Below are positions 1 to 7,538 of a stretch of DNA of 64,000 bases, piece after piece. This stretch comes from Methylocystis sp. SC2 (GTDB lineage: Bacteria; Pseudomonadota; Alphaproteobacteria; Rhizobiales; Beijerinckiaceae): the NCBI RefSeq assembly GCF_000304315.1, contig NC_018485.1:1024501-1088500 (forward strand), given 5' to 3'. Position 1 is the stretch's first letter. Each line of letters starts with the position of its first letter. Position numbers and translations under genes: made by a program. The notes beneath the pieces were generated by a model. The model did no database searches and was not told where the DNA came from. It was given only the letters and a program-made list of their open reading frames with translations.

Positions 1-1164
1 CTTCACGTCAACCCCCTGCTCCTTCGCCTTCGCCTCGGTCAGGCCGACGGACGCGACCTGCGGATGACAATAGGTGCAGCCCGGAATGCGCGACCTGTCG
101 AGCGCGTGCGCGTCCAATCCGGCGATCGCCTCGACGCAAGTGACGCCCTCATGCTCCGCCTTATGCGCGAGCATCGGACCGCCGGCGACGTCGCCGATCG
201 CGTAAACGCCTTCGACATTGGTGCCGCCCCTTCCGTCTGTCTTGATGACGCCCCGCTCAAGGGCGACGCCGAGCGCCTCCAGCCCGAGGTTTTCCACATT
301 GGCGATGACGCCGATCGCCGACAGCGCGCGCTCGACTTCCAGCGTCTGCGTCTCGCCGTCCGCGCCTTTCAGACTAACGACGAGGCTGTCGGCCTTCTTC
401 TCGACGCCCGTCACCGTCGTCGCGACGCGGATGTCGATCCCCTGCTTTTTGAACGATCGATGCGCCAGAGCGGCGATCTCTTCGTCTTCGCTGGGAAGAA
501 TATGCGGCAGCGCTTCGACGAGAACGACCTCGACGCCGAACGTCCGATAGAAGGACGCGAATTCGACGCCGATCGCGCCCGCGCCCACGATGAGCAATGT
601 TTTTGGAAAGCGCTCCGGCTTCATCGCCTCGAAATAGGTCCAGATGAGTTTCCCGTCGGGCTCGAGGCCCGGCAGAACGCGCGGGCGGGCGCCCGTCGCG
701 ATAATGACGTGCTTCGCCTGATAGAGGCCGTGGTCGAGCCGCGTTTGCGGCGCGGGCAATTGCGGCGGCATGGGCGGTTTGGTCGGCGCGGCGACGCGCA
801 CTTCGCCCTTACCGGCAAGCGTCGCCTCGCCCCATATGACGTCGATCTTGTTCTTCTTGAGCAGAAACGCCACGCCGCCGTTGAGCCGCGTCGCCGCCTC
901 GCGCGAATGCGCGACGATGCGCGCGACGTCGGCGCTCAAAGCGCCTGGCGAAACGCCGAACCGCTCGCCCTCGCCGGCGAGGCGATAGACCTCGGCGGAG
1001 CGCAGCAGCGCCTTCGTCGGGATGCAGCCCCAGTTCAGGCAGATGCCGCCGAGATGTTCGCGCTCGACGACCGCGGTCTTCAAGCCCAGTTGCGCGGCGC
1101 GAATCGCGGCGACATAGCCGCCGGGTCCGCCGCCGATGACGATGAGATCATATGTGTCGGCCAT
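1..1164 (-). CDS. lpdA: Dihydrolipoyl dehydrogenase (E3), 3' end cut by the window
   Basis: FAD-dependent E3 that reoxidises the dihydrolipoyl groups of 2-oxoacid dehydrogenase complexes with NAD+. The start codon lies at 1162-1164 and the protein opens MADTYDLIVIGGGPGG, a Rossmann FAD-binding loop. The redox-active disulfide motif GGICLNWGCIPTK follows, with Cys42 and Cys47. About 388 codons are present; the family is usually about 465-475 residues, so the C-terminal dimerisation part with the His-Glu pair lies beyond base 1. It is some 40 kb from the E1/E2 genes at 41-44 kb. It may serve those or the pyruvate and 2-oxoglutarate complexes; the window cannot tell. The family call is secure. 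Confidence 0.95.
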   Translation of the reverse strand, partial: MADTYDLIVIGGGPGGYVAAIRAAQLGLKTAVVEREHLGGICLNWGCIPTKALLRSAEVYRLAGEGERFGVSPGALSADVARIVAHSREAATRLNGGVAFLLKKNKIDVIWGEATLAGKGEVRVAAPTKPPMPPQLPAPQTRLDHGLYQAKHVIIATGARPRVLPGLEPDGKLIWTYFEAMKPERFPKTLLIVGAGAIGVEFASFYRTFGVEVVLVEALPHILPSEDEEIAALAHRSFKKQGIDIRVATTVTGVEKKADSLVVSLKGADGETQTLEVERALSAIGVIANVENLGLEALGVALERGVIKTDGRGGTNVEGVYAIGDVAGGPMLAHKAEHEGVTCVEAIAGLDAHALDRSRIPGCTYCHPQVASVGLTEAKAKEQGVDVK

Positions 1165-1297
1165 GCTTCGTCCTAGCTTCCAAGTGACCCGTCTTGAGCG
1201 TTGTCGGCATATCTAAAAATTCACGAAAATTTGCGGCCTGGAGAAAAGCATATATTGTTTAGGCGTTTGCAGTCACCTGACCACGAGGGGGCTTTGA

Positions 1298-3772
1298 TTG
1301 AGCGCCCGTCTTGCATCGACGATCGGCTCGCTGCGTTCGCTTTTTTTCAAGATCCTCGCTGGTCTGCGTCGCGCCGGTCGTTTCATCTGGCGCGGCGCGG
1401 TCACTGTCGTCCATCTTTTGCTTTTGGTCTTTCTGACGGTTCTCGTAACCGCTTGGGCCATTTCCACGCCGAAGGACCACCCCTATCGCGTTCTTGATCC
1501 CGACTCGCGCGACTGCAACATGCGGATCGGCGAAAACGGGAACTACGCGTCGCCGGCATGGAATATTCTCGCAGCCTATGGCAACGCCGAAAACGAAGCG
1601 GCGCTCAAGGACGAGGCAGGTCATTGGGACACGAGATTTCAATGCGCGATCCAGCGGCACGAAGTTCCTGTTCCCAACGCTGACGCCAGCAATCGATTGA
1701 ATCCGCTTGGCTACACGCTGGCCTTTCTGGAATTCAAGGAGGATGGCGAGCCCTTCGAGCTGATCAAGGACCCTCATCAGCTGTTCACCATGAACGAATT
1801 GACCGATCGCGTGAGCTATATCGAACGCAGCGCATGGAAGCCGATCACACAGCTTGAGGCGCTCAACGCGCATCTTAGATCAGTTGAAAAGCGCACCCAC
1901 GCCGATGAATTCGGAAACGCCGTCAAGCACAGCAATTATGTAATCGTCTTCGTTCATGGCTGGCGGCATGACGCATCGATCGGAGACGGCAATGTCACCG
2001 ATCTTCGCGCTTACGCGGCGCATGTCGCGCGATACCTTCGCGACCGGTGCGTCGCTGGCGAAAGCGAGCATTGCGGGCGCGAGGTGACGGCGGTGTACGT
2101 CGGCTGGCGAGGCGCCCGCCTAAACGAAACGCAACTGCATCTTCCCTTTATCGCTTTGGGCAATACCGTGGGCGCGCTCTTGGACGGCGACGCGTCACAT
2201 TGCTCGAACGGCGTTTTACCCAGCGATAAGCCCTTGTGCTGGAAGAACTGGATCAATTCCTGGGGCGATTCGCTCGCTTCCGGCGTCGCGACGCTGACTT
2301 TGTTCGACCGCAAACCCGTCAGCGAATATATCGCGCCGCACGCCCTCATGGCGCTGCGAAAAATCGAGCAGGTTCTCAACAAACAGCCCGGGACGAAGGC
2401 AAAGCAACGAGACAATCCCAACAAGATGATCGTGATCGGCCACAGCCTCGGCGGCAACATGTTGGCCACGGCGTTGAAGGACCATTTGATCAAGGCCGTG
2501 CGCAATCATCCGGGCGACAACGCCTATTTTTATCCCCCGCTCGGCGATCTCGTGGTTCTCATTAACCCTGCCGCCGAAGCCTCCAAATGGACTGATGTTC
2601 AGCGCGCCGTCTGGGAGAGAGTCGCCTTCTTCGAGGGCGAAGGCGACCTCATGCCAGGTCATCGCTTTTTTCCCGCTCATCAAAGTCCTGTCGTGATCTC
2701 AGTCACCTCGGCCTATTCCTGGCCTCCCGGCGGGATCCGGCCGGCGGACTGCGCCATAGCCATGCACGACAAACTGAGTTTGCTCGGTCGGGATATGAAT
2801 TCGCCGAGCGAAATGTGCGAGAGATACAAGCAGTTCCTCCAGGCAAAAAAGCCCGGGGAATTCATCTTCCATGACGAGACGCCGAACCCCGACGAGCGCG
2901 CCTGCGGGGCGCTAAGAACGCCGTTTGCGCTCGATCAAGCGGTGGAGGAGATCGATCGAAAAAAGAAAATCGGCATCAAGTCTGACTTCGCGACCTATCT
3001 CGCCTTCCCGCTTTTTCGCGGCGACCTCCGTCCGCTTGGCGCGATGATCGCCGGCGCCGCGCGCGATTGGCGCGCCGCCTGCCAAAGCTTCGAGCGGCCT
3101 GCAAACCGGCGCGAACAGCGGGCGCGGAGCTTTTTGCAGAGGGTCGGAGAATTCGTGAGCGATCTTCCCTTCCAGAATACCGATATCGAATCTTCCCGCA
3201 CGATCGGCCATCTCGATCCGCCGCGGTCGTCGGTAAGTCTCGTCGACACTTATCGCATGCCGGCGCGCCAGGTCGGGACGACGCATGAAATCCGCAGCAT
3301 CGGTTGGGCGACGCCCAACCAGGCGCCCTACGAGCAGATCCCCGCCGACCCGTCATTGGACTGTCCGATCAGCCACGACTGGCTGACGCGCGCCCGAAAG
3401 GCGCAAACGAACGGCACTCAGTGGGAGAGCGCGCGATTGGCGCCGCCGCTCGATGTCGATCCTGCTAATCCTCGCGGCGGCGACGGTCATCCAGCGGTCG
3501 AGATGACTCATGGCTTCCGGCTCGCGGGAATGCTCCCGATCACGCGCGCTAACGACCCCTTCTGGAACATGCGCGCCTATGACGATGTGCTCATGAGCCA
3601 TGGCGGCTTCATGTTCAGTTCGTTCATTTGCGCGATCAATCAGTTCGTGATGGATCGGCCGACACGCTGGCCCGCGCCGTCAACGCCCGCCGAATGGCAG
3701 AGCGCGCCTATGCCTCGGGAGCCAAATCGGCCGGCGGCGGACGCTTTCAAAACTCGTGGGCGGGCGAGATGA
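1298..3772 (+). CDS. Large membrane-anchored alpha/beta hydrolase
   Basis: Uncharacterised protein of 824 residues. A TTG start is chosen because a GAGGGGG ribosome-binding site lies about 7 bases upstream and no in-frame ATG precedes the membrane segment. Residues about 31-53 form one hydrophobic helix (VVHLLLLVFLTVLVTAWAI), so the body is probably periplasmic and tethered to the inner membrane. An alpha/beta-hydrolase core is visible: an oxyanion-type strand ending FVHGWRHD near residue 220 and the nucleophile elbow VIGHSLGGN with Ser383. The rest has no motif I know. At over 800 residues it is far longer than a typical lipase or esterase. Substrate unknown. It is a single gene between lpdA and the rpmI-rplT operon, which run the other way. 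Confidence 0.75.
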   Translation: MSARLASTIGSLRSLFFKILAGLRRAGRFIWRGAVTVVHLLLLVFLTVLVTAWAISTPKDHPYRVLDPDSRDCNMRIGENGNYASPAWNILAAYGNAENEAALKDEAGHWDTRFQCAIQRHEVPVPNADASNRLNPLGYTLAFLEFKEDGEPFELIKDPHQLFTMNELTDRVSYIERSAWKPITQLEALNAHLRSVEKRTHADEFGNAVKHSNYVIVFVHGWRHDASIGDGNVTDLRAYAAHVARYLRDRCVAGESEHCGREVTAVYVGWRGARLNETQLHLPFIALGNTVGALLDGDASHCSNGVLPSDKPLCWKNWINSWGDSLASGVATLTLFDRKPVSEYIAPHALMALRKIEQVLNKQPGTKAKQRDNPNKMIVIGHSLGGNMLATALKDHLIKAVRNHPGDNAYFYPPLGDLVVLINPAAEASKWTDVQRAVWERVAFFEGEGDLMPGHRFFPAHQSPVVISVTSAYSWPPGGIRPADCAIAMHDKLSLLGRDMNSPSEMCERYKQFLQAKKPGEFIFHDETPNPDERACGALRTPFALDQAVEEIDRKKKIGIKSDFATYLAFPLFRGDLRPLGAMIAGAARDWRAACQSFERPANRREQRARSFLQRVGEFVSDLPFQNTDIESSRTIGHLDPPRSSVSLVDTYRMPARQVGTTHEIRSIGWATPNQAPYEQIPADPSLDCPISHDWLTRARKAQTNGTQWESARLAPPLDVDPANPRGGDGHPAVEMTHGFRLAGMLPITRANDPFWNMRAYDDVLMSHGGFMFSSFICAINQFVMDRPTRWPAPSTPAEWQSAPMPREPNRPAADAFKTRGRAR

Positions 3773-3815
3773 AAAGCCCCGGCGATCCGGCGGCCAAAGA
3801 ATAGAAAACAAAAAA

Positions 3816-3840
3816 AGCCTCCCGCGGGCCGCGGGAGGCT
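3816..3840 (-). terminator. Rho-independent terminator of rpmI-rplT
   Basis: A 10-bp perfect GC-rich stem (AGCCTCCCGC / GCGGGAGGCT) closes a 5-base loop. Read on the minus strand it is followed by a run of seven T residues and a further T-rich stretch. It lies about 120 bases past the rplT stop codon, so it ends the rpmI-rplT transcript. The repeat copy at 3860-3953 sits between the stop codon and this hairpin. Confidence 0.85.
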
Positions 3841-3859
3841 CGAATGTGTTCGCGATATC

Positions 3860-3953
3860 GAGCAGGTTCCGAATCGATGAGAACCTGCTCCAACGTTTTG
3901 ATTTGAGCGATTCCTTATCGATCACATGATTCCATGTGATCGGGAAACCCTCT
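3860..3953. repeat. Dispersed palindromic intergenic repeat, copy 1
   Basis: Two inverted repeats stand in tandem. The first has arms GAGCAGGTTC (3860-3869) and GAACCTGCTC (3881-3890). After a TTTGAGCGATTCCTTATC linker comes a 10-bp stem, CGATCACATG and CATGTGATCG, with an ATTC loop (3919-3942). A second copy, in the same order with near-identical sequence, is at 7426-7538. Both lie between convergent genes, here between the hydrolase and rplT. It belongs to the REP/MITE-like class of intergenic elements; no coding capacity. Confidence 0.85.
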
Positions 3954-3958
3954 AGCTC

Positions 3959-4324
3959 TCAGGCGGCCTGCGGCAACGCCGATTTGGCCTGCGCCACGAT
4001 CGCCGCGAAGGCTTCCGGCTGGTGGATGGCGAGATCCGACAAAACCTTGCGGTCGACTTCGATCCCGCCCTTGGCGAGCCCGTCGATGAATCGCGAATAG
4101 GTCAGCCCGTGCTCGCGCACGGCGGCGTTGAGCCGTTGGATCCACAGCGCGCGGAACACGCGCTTCTTCGCCTTGCGGTCGCGCGTCGCATATTGCATCG
4201 AGCGGTCGACGGCGGCCTTGGCGGCGCGGATCGTGTTCTTGCGGCGGCCGTAGAAGCCTTTGGCGGCCTTGAGGGTCTTCTTGTGTTTGGCGTGGGCGGT
4301 GACGCCGCGTTTGACGCGAGCCAT
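3959..4324 (-). CDS. rplT: 50S ribosomal protein L20
   Basis: Primary 23S rRNA-binding protein needed early in large-subunit assembly. The 121-residue product starts [16 protein letters not shown] and carries the family signature [16 protein letters not shown], then [21 protein letters not shown]. Length and sequence are fully typical. It is the second gene of rpmI-rplT, 36 bases after rpmI. Neither infC upstream nor pheS downstream is present, although these often flank the pair; instead transcription runs into a strong terminator. In other bacteria L20 represses its own operon by binding a leader RNA; no such site is proved here. Confidence 0.98.
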   Translation of the reverse strand: MARVKRGVTAHAKHKKTLKAAKGFYGRRKNTIRAAKAAVDRSMQYATRDRKAKKRVFRALWIQRLNAAVREHGLTYSRFIDGLAKGGIEVDRKVLSDLAIHQPEAFAAIVAQAKSALPQAA

Positions 4325-4360
4325 GACGAACTCCTTTGCGAAAAAGTGCGGTTCTGCAGA

Positions 4361-4561
4361 TCAGCCGTTCGGCAGGAAGTATTTCTTGACGTTGTCGCCG
4401 TCAGTCTTGAACAGCACATTCGTGCCGCGCAGGTTTCTGATCTGCTTGTTGGTCCGCTTGATCATGCCGTGGCGCTTGCCCTGCTGGGCGTAGACCACTT
4501 TCCCGGTGCCGGTGATCTTGAAGCGCTTTTTCGCGCCGGATTTCGTCTTCAGTTTGGGCAT
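4361..4561 (-). CDS. rpmI: 50S ribosomal protein L35
   Basis: Small basic large-subunit protein of 66 residues, [20 protein letters not shown] through [13 protein letters not shown] to the end. The frame stays open upstream, but the start at 4561 gives the standard L35 N-terminus and has a GGGAGAG ribosome-binding site 5-6 bases before it. First gene of the rpmI-rplT operon. The 330 bases upstream hold its promoter and leader, with a stable hairpin at 4640-4678 that could be involved in control. Confidence 0.98.
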   Translation of the reverse strand: MPKLKTKSGAKKRFKITGTGKVVYAQQGKRHGMIKRTNKQIRNLRGTNVLFKTDGDNVKKYFLPNG

Positions 4562-4893
4562 TTTGCTCTCCCGGGCTCTGGGCCCTGTTGTTTGCGCCGC
4601 AGGAAATTGGTCCGAACGACGCGTGTTCGCGCGAGCGAAAGAACCGCCACGGCAGCCCATCACTGGCCGGGCGGTTCTGTAGAGCGCGGTTTATTGCCCA
4701 ACGCCGGGGGAAACGCAAGTCCGCGCACGCCCTGGGGAGCGCCCGGAGTAGACGGCCCCGCCTCTTGGCGACATAGTCCGACGGCCAAGAAGGCGTGAGT
4801 CGACAACAAGGCGAGGAAGACCAAGCAGCGCGACGTTAAACCAAGAAATAACGCCGTTTTTCATAAGATTGAAGAACAATCGGAAAGCGCTAG
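4562..4893. other. Divergent intergenic region, rpmI and the amidinotransferase gene
   Basis: About 330 bases without a credible gene. It must hold the rpmI-rplT promoter and leader on the minus strand and the promoter of the amidinotransferase gene on the plus strand. A 9-bp hairpin lies at 4640-4678. A weaker one, with CTTGGC and GCCAAG arms, lies near 4763-4788. I see no confident -35/-10 pair. Confidence 0.5.
4640..4678 (-). promoter_or_regulatory. Leader hairpin upstream of rpmI-rplT
   Basis: Arms AGAACCGCC (4640-4648) and GGCGGTTCT (4670-4678) pair perfectly over 9 bp, and an inner GGC/GCC pair extends the helix. It is about 80-115 bases before the rpmI start, in the expected 5' untranslated region. 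Ribosomal protein operons of this type are often controlled by leader RNA folds. The control role here is inference, and the sequence does not obviously copy the known E. coli or Bacillus L20 sites. Confidence 0.35.
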
Positions 4894-6039
4894 ATGTCAC
4901 TCGCTGGAAACGATCCGGGGCGCATTATGAATATGCATGCATCTATAGGGGCCGCGATTGCCGCGGACTGTCCGGTCAACTCCCACAATGAGTGGGATCC
5001 ACTGGAAGAGATCATCGTCGGCCGCCTCGAAGGCTCGACGATTCCTTCCGACCATCCGGTCGTCACCTGCAACATTCCCGGCATGGCCGCGCGCGCCCAA
5101 TCGCTCGCCGCGGGCTTCCGCTTTCCGAAATTCATGATCGAGCCCGCCCAGGAAGAGCTCGACAATTTCATCAAGGTGCTCGAATCGCTCGGCGTCACGG
5201 TGACGCGGCCGGAGCCCTTCAACCACAAGGCGAAGTTTTCGACGCCCTATTGGTCGTCGCGCGGCTTCTGCAATTCCTGCCCGCGCGATTCCATGCTCGT
5301 CTTCGGCGACGAGATTCTCGAAACGCCGATGGCCTGGCCCTGCCGCTATTTCGAGACGCACAGCTATCGGCCAATCCTGAAGGACTATTTTAAGCGCGGC
5401 GCGCGCTGGACGTCGGCGCCCAAGCCGCAGCTCACCGACGAGTTGTTCGATCCCAACTTCAAATTGCCCGAGAAAGGCGAGCCGCTCCGCTATATTCTCA
5501 CCGAGTTCGAGCCGGTGTTCGACGCCGCCGATTTCTTCCGCTGCGGCCGCGATATTTTCGTCACGCGCTCCAATGTGACGAACGCCATGGGCATCGACTG
5601 GCTGCGCCGCCATCTTGGCGAGGGCTATCGCATCCACGAGATCAAGAGCCGCTGCCCCAACCCGATGCATATCGACACGACGATCCTGCCGCTGGGGCCG
5701 GGCCGGCTGCTGATCAATCCGGAATATATCAATCCGGATGAGCTGCCCGACATTTTGAAGAAGTGGGACGTTCTCGTCGCGCCGGAGCCCGATCCGATCA
5801 ACGACCGCATTCTCGCGATCACCTCGATGTGCGGCAAATGGCTCAGCATGAACATTCTGATGATCGACGAGAAGCGCGTCATCGTCGACCCGCATCACAC
5901 CAACATGATGCGGCAGATGGAGAAATGGGGCTACGAGCCGATCCCCTGCTCTTTCCTGCACTATGCGGCGTTCGGCGGCGCCTTCCATTGCGCGACGCTC
6001 GACGTGCGCCGGCGCGGAACGCTCGAAAGCTATTTTTGA
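4894..6039 (+). CDS. Glycine (arginine:glycine) amidinotransferase-like enzyme
   Basis: Transfers an amidino group from arginine to an amine acceptor; with glycine the products are guanidinoacetate and ornithine. The 381-residue product follows vertebrate AGAT closely: NSxNEWDPLEEIIVGR near residue 30, TEFEPVFDAADFFRCGRD near 203-220, PNPMHIDTT with catalytic His259, KWLSMNILMIDEKRV, and GGAFHCATLDVRRRG with nucleophile Cys366. The acidic partner lies in the FDAADF block around residue 210-213. The family also includes CyrA, SxtG and StrB1, which use other acceptors, so the acceptor is open. The start at 4894 is used; an ATG at 4927 is an alternative. No biosynthetic cluster surrounds it. The next gene, convergent, is a SugE/Gdx-type exporter. 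Confidence 0.88.
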   Translation: MSLAGNDPGRIMNMHASIGAAIAADCPVNSHNEWDPLEEIIVGRLEGSTIPSDHPVVTCNIPGMAARAQSLAAGFRFPKFMIEPAQEELDNFIKVLESLGVTVTRPEPFNHKAKFSTPYWSSRGFCNSCPRDSMLVFGDEILETPMAWPCRYFETHSYRPILKDYFKRGARWTSAPKPQLTDELFDPNFKLPEKGEPLRYILTEFEPVFDAADFFRCGRDIFVTRSNVTNAMGIDWLRRHLGEGYRIHEIKSRCPNPMHIDTTILPLGPGRLLINPEYINPDELPDILKKWDVLVAPEPDPINDRILAITSMCGKWLSMNILMIDEKRVIVDPHHTNMMRQMEKWGYEPIPCSFLHYAAFGGAFHCATLDVRRRGTLESYF

Positions 6040-6053
6040 TTCAAGCTTCTTTC

Positions 6054-6083
6054 GCCCGACGCTTCTGACAAGGAGCGCCGGGC
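6054..6083. terminator. Possible bidirectional terminator hairpin
   Basis: Arms GCCCG-A-CGCT and AGCG-C-CGGGC fold with one mismatch, between the convergent amidinotransferase and SMR genes. There is only a modest T-rich stretch on either side, so efficiency is uncertain. Confidence 0.4.
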
Positions 6084-6088
6084 AATCT

Positions 6089-6415
6089 CTATTTCAGGTC
6101 GACGCCGCCAAGCCGCAGGCCGACGATGCCCAAGAGAATGAGGCCGATCGATCCCAGCCGCAGCACGGTGGTCGGTTCGTTGAACAGGAAAACGCCCACC
6201 AGGGTCGCCGCCGCGATGCTTGCGCCGGTCCACACCGCATAGGCCGTGCCGGCGGGAATCGTTTTCACCGCCAGGCCCAGGCATCCGACGCTCGCCGCCA
6301 TGAAGAAAACCATAATGAGCGACGGCCAGAGCCGCGTGAATCCTTGCGCATATTTCATCCCGATGAGCCAGCCGACTTCGCAGATGCTGCCGATAAAAAG
6401 GATGATCCAGTCCAT
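6089..6415 (-). CDS. sugE: SMR family exporter, SugE/Gdx (guanidinium) type
   Basis: Four-helix small multidrug resistance protein of 108 residues that works as an antiparallel dimer in the inner membrane. It matches the SugE/Gdx branch rather than EmrE: MDWIILFIGSICEVGWLIGMKY with the essential Glu13, then KYAQGFTRLWPS and IPAGTAYAVWTG. Characterised Gdx members export guanidinium ion in exchange for protons. The gene converges on the amidinotransferase gene with 50 bases between stop codons, which makes a guanidino compound a reasonable substrate guess. Two ACGG motifs occur just upstream but do not fold as a guanidine-II riboswitch. Family call firm, substrate inferred. Confidence 0.85.
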   Translation of the reverse strand: MDWIILFIGSICEVGWLIGMKYAQGFTRLWPSLIMVFFMAASVGCLGLAVKTIPAGTAYAVWTGASIAAATLVGVFLFNEPTTVLRLGSIGLILLGIVGLRLGGVDLK

Positions 6416-6546
6416 TTAACCGTCCTTGCCTGCCGACGTCGCCGCCCCGTCCGGCGACTTGTGGATTTTGCGGTCCGATCCGTCAAGAACCGCCAATTTG
6501 CAATTCGCCCGACGCCGCCCACATAGGCGGCAGAGGAGCCTACGTC

Positions 6547-7425
6547 ATGAGAAGGATTATCGACGTTTACCCCGCCCCGGACTCCATGCACTGGGTCGGC
6601 GACGGCTTTCCAGTACGCTCGCTGTTCTCGCATCACGAACATGGCGCGCCGGTGAGCCCCTTTTTGCTGTTCGACTACGCGGGGCCATTCGATTTTCCAC
6701 CGACCGCCAAGCGGCGCGGCGTCGGCGCCCATCCGCATCGCGGCTTCGAGACGGTGACGATCGTCCTGGACGGCGAACTCGCGCATCGCGACTCGACCGG
6801 CGCCGGCGGACTGATCGGTCCCGGCGACGTGCAATGGATGCGCGCGGCCTCGGGCGTCGTCCATGAGGAGTATCATTCCGAAAGCTTCGGCAAGTCGGGC
6901 GGACGCTTCGAGGTCGTGCAGCTTTGGGTCAATCTGCCGGCGCGCGAGAAGATGAGCCCGCCGCGCTACCAGACCCTCCTCGACAAGGACATTCCGCGCG
7001 TCGATCTGCCGGATGACGCCGGAATCGTCCGCGTCATCGCCGGCGAATTCGATGGCCATCGCGGACCGGCGCAAACGGCGACCCCGATCGATCTTTGGGA
7101 CGTGCGGATCGACGCTGGAAAGCGCGCCCGATTCACGCTTCCCGAAGGCCATACGGCGCTTGCGGCGGTTCTTGAAGGAACGGTCGAAGCCAATGGCGAG
7201 AGGATCGCGCGCGCGACGGATGTGGTCGTGTTCGAGGAGGAAGGCGGCGACATCGCCTTCGAAGCCAACACTGACGTGAAGCTGATTCTCATGAGCGGCG
7301 AACCGATCGACGAGCCCGTGGCGCAACAAGGCCCGTTCGTGATGAATTCACAGGAAGAATTGCGTCAGGCCTTCGCCGACTATCAATCGGGGCGGTTCGG
7401 CGTCATCGCGCCGCAGGGCGGATAA
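6547..7425 (+). CDS. Pirin family protein
   Basis: Bicupin protein of 292 residues. The N-terminal cupin has the pirin metal site: AHPHRGFET with His62 and His64, and VVHEEYH with His106 and Glu108, the same spacing as human pirin. The C-terminal pirin domain follows from about residue 170. Bacterial relatives include YhhW (quercetinase activity) and regulators of pyruvate metabolism; the role here is unknown. GAGGAG lies about 8 bases before the ATG. It is divergent from the SMR gene (131 bases between starts) and convergent with the histidine kinase, with a repeat copy in between. Confidence 0.9.
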   Translation: MRRIIDVYPAPDSMHWVGDGFPVRSLFSHHEHGAPVSPFLLFDYAGPFDFPPTAKRRGVGAHPHRGFETVTIVLDGELAHRDSTGAGGLIGPGDVQWMRAASGVVHEEYHSESFGKSGGRFEVVQLWVNLPAREKMSPPRYQTLLDKDIPRVDLPDDAGIVRVIAGEFDGHRGPAQTATPIDLWDVRIDAGKRARFTLPEGHTALAAVLEGTVEANGERIARATDVVVFEEEGGDIAFEANTDVKLILMSGEPIDEPVAQQGPFVMNSQEELRQAFADYQSGRFGVIAPQGG

Positions 7426-7538
7426 GAGCAGGTTCCGAAAATGTTGACAGACTTTTTCGATGAGAACCTGCTCCAAGGTATTGCTTTTGAGCGATTCCTT
7501 ATCAATCACATGATTCCATGTGATCGGGAAGCGCTCTA
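7426..7538. repeat. Dispersed palindromic intergenic repeat, copy 2
   Basis: Same element as at 3860-3953: arms GAGCAGGTTC (7426-7435) and GAACCTGCTC (7464-7473), then TTTTGAGCGATTCCTTATC and the ATCACATG-ATTC-CATGTGAT palindrome (7505-7524). This copy has about 20 extra bases in the first loop. Its last bases supply the stop codon of the convergent histidine kinase gene (7536-7538), so the element reaches into the coding sequence. Confidence 0.85.

Noticed and set aside
6416..6546. Guanidine-II (mini-ykkC) riboswitch upstream of the SMR gene
   Set aside because: Two ACGG motifs occur on the minus strand, the second near the start codon, but neither is closed directly by a proper stem as the known riboswitch requires. 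The upstream hairpin has a GGACGG hexaloop and the other has only two possible pairs.
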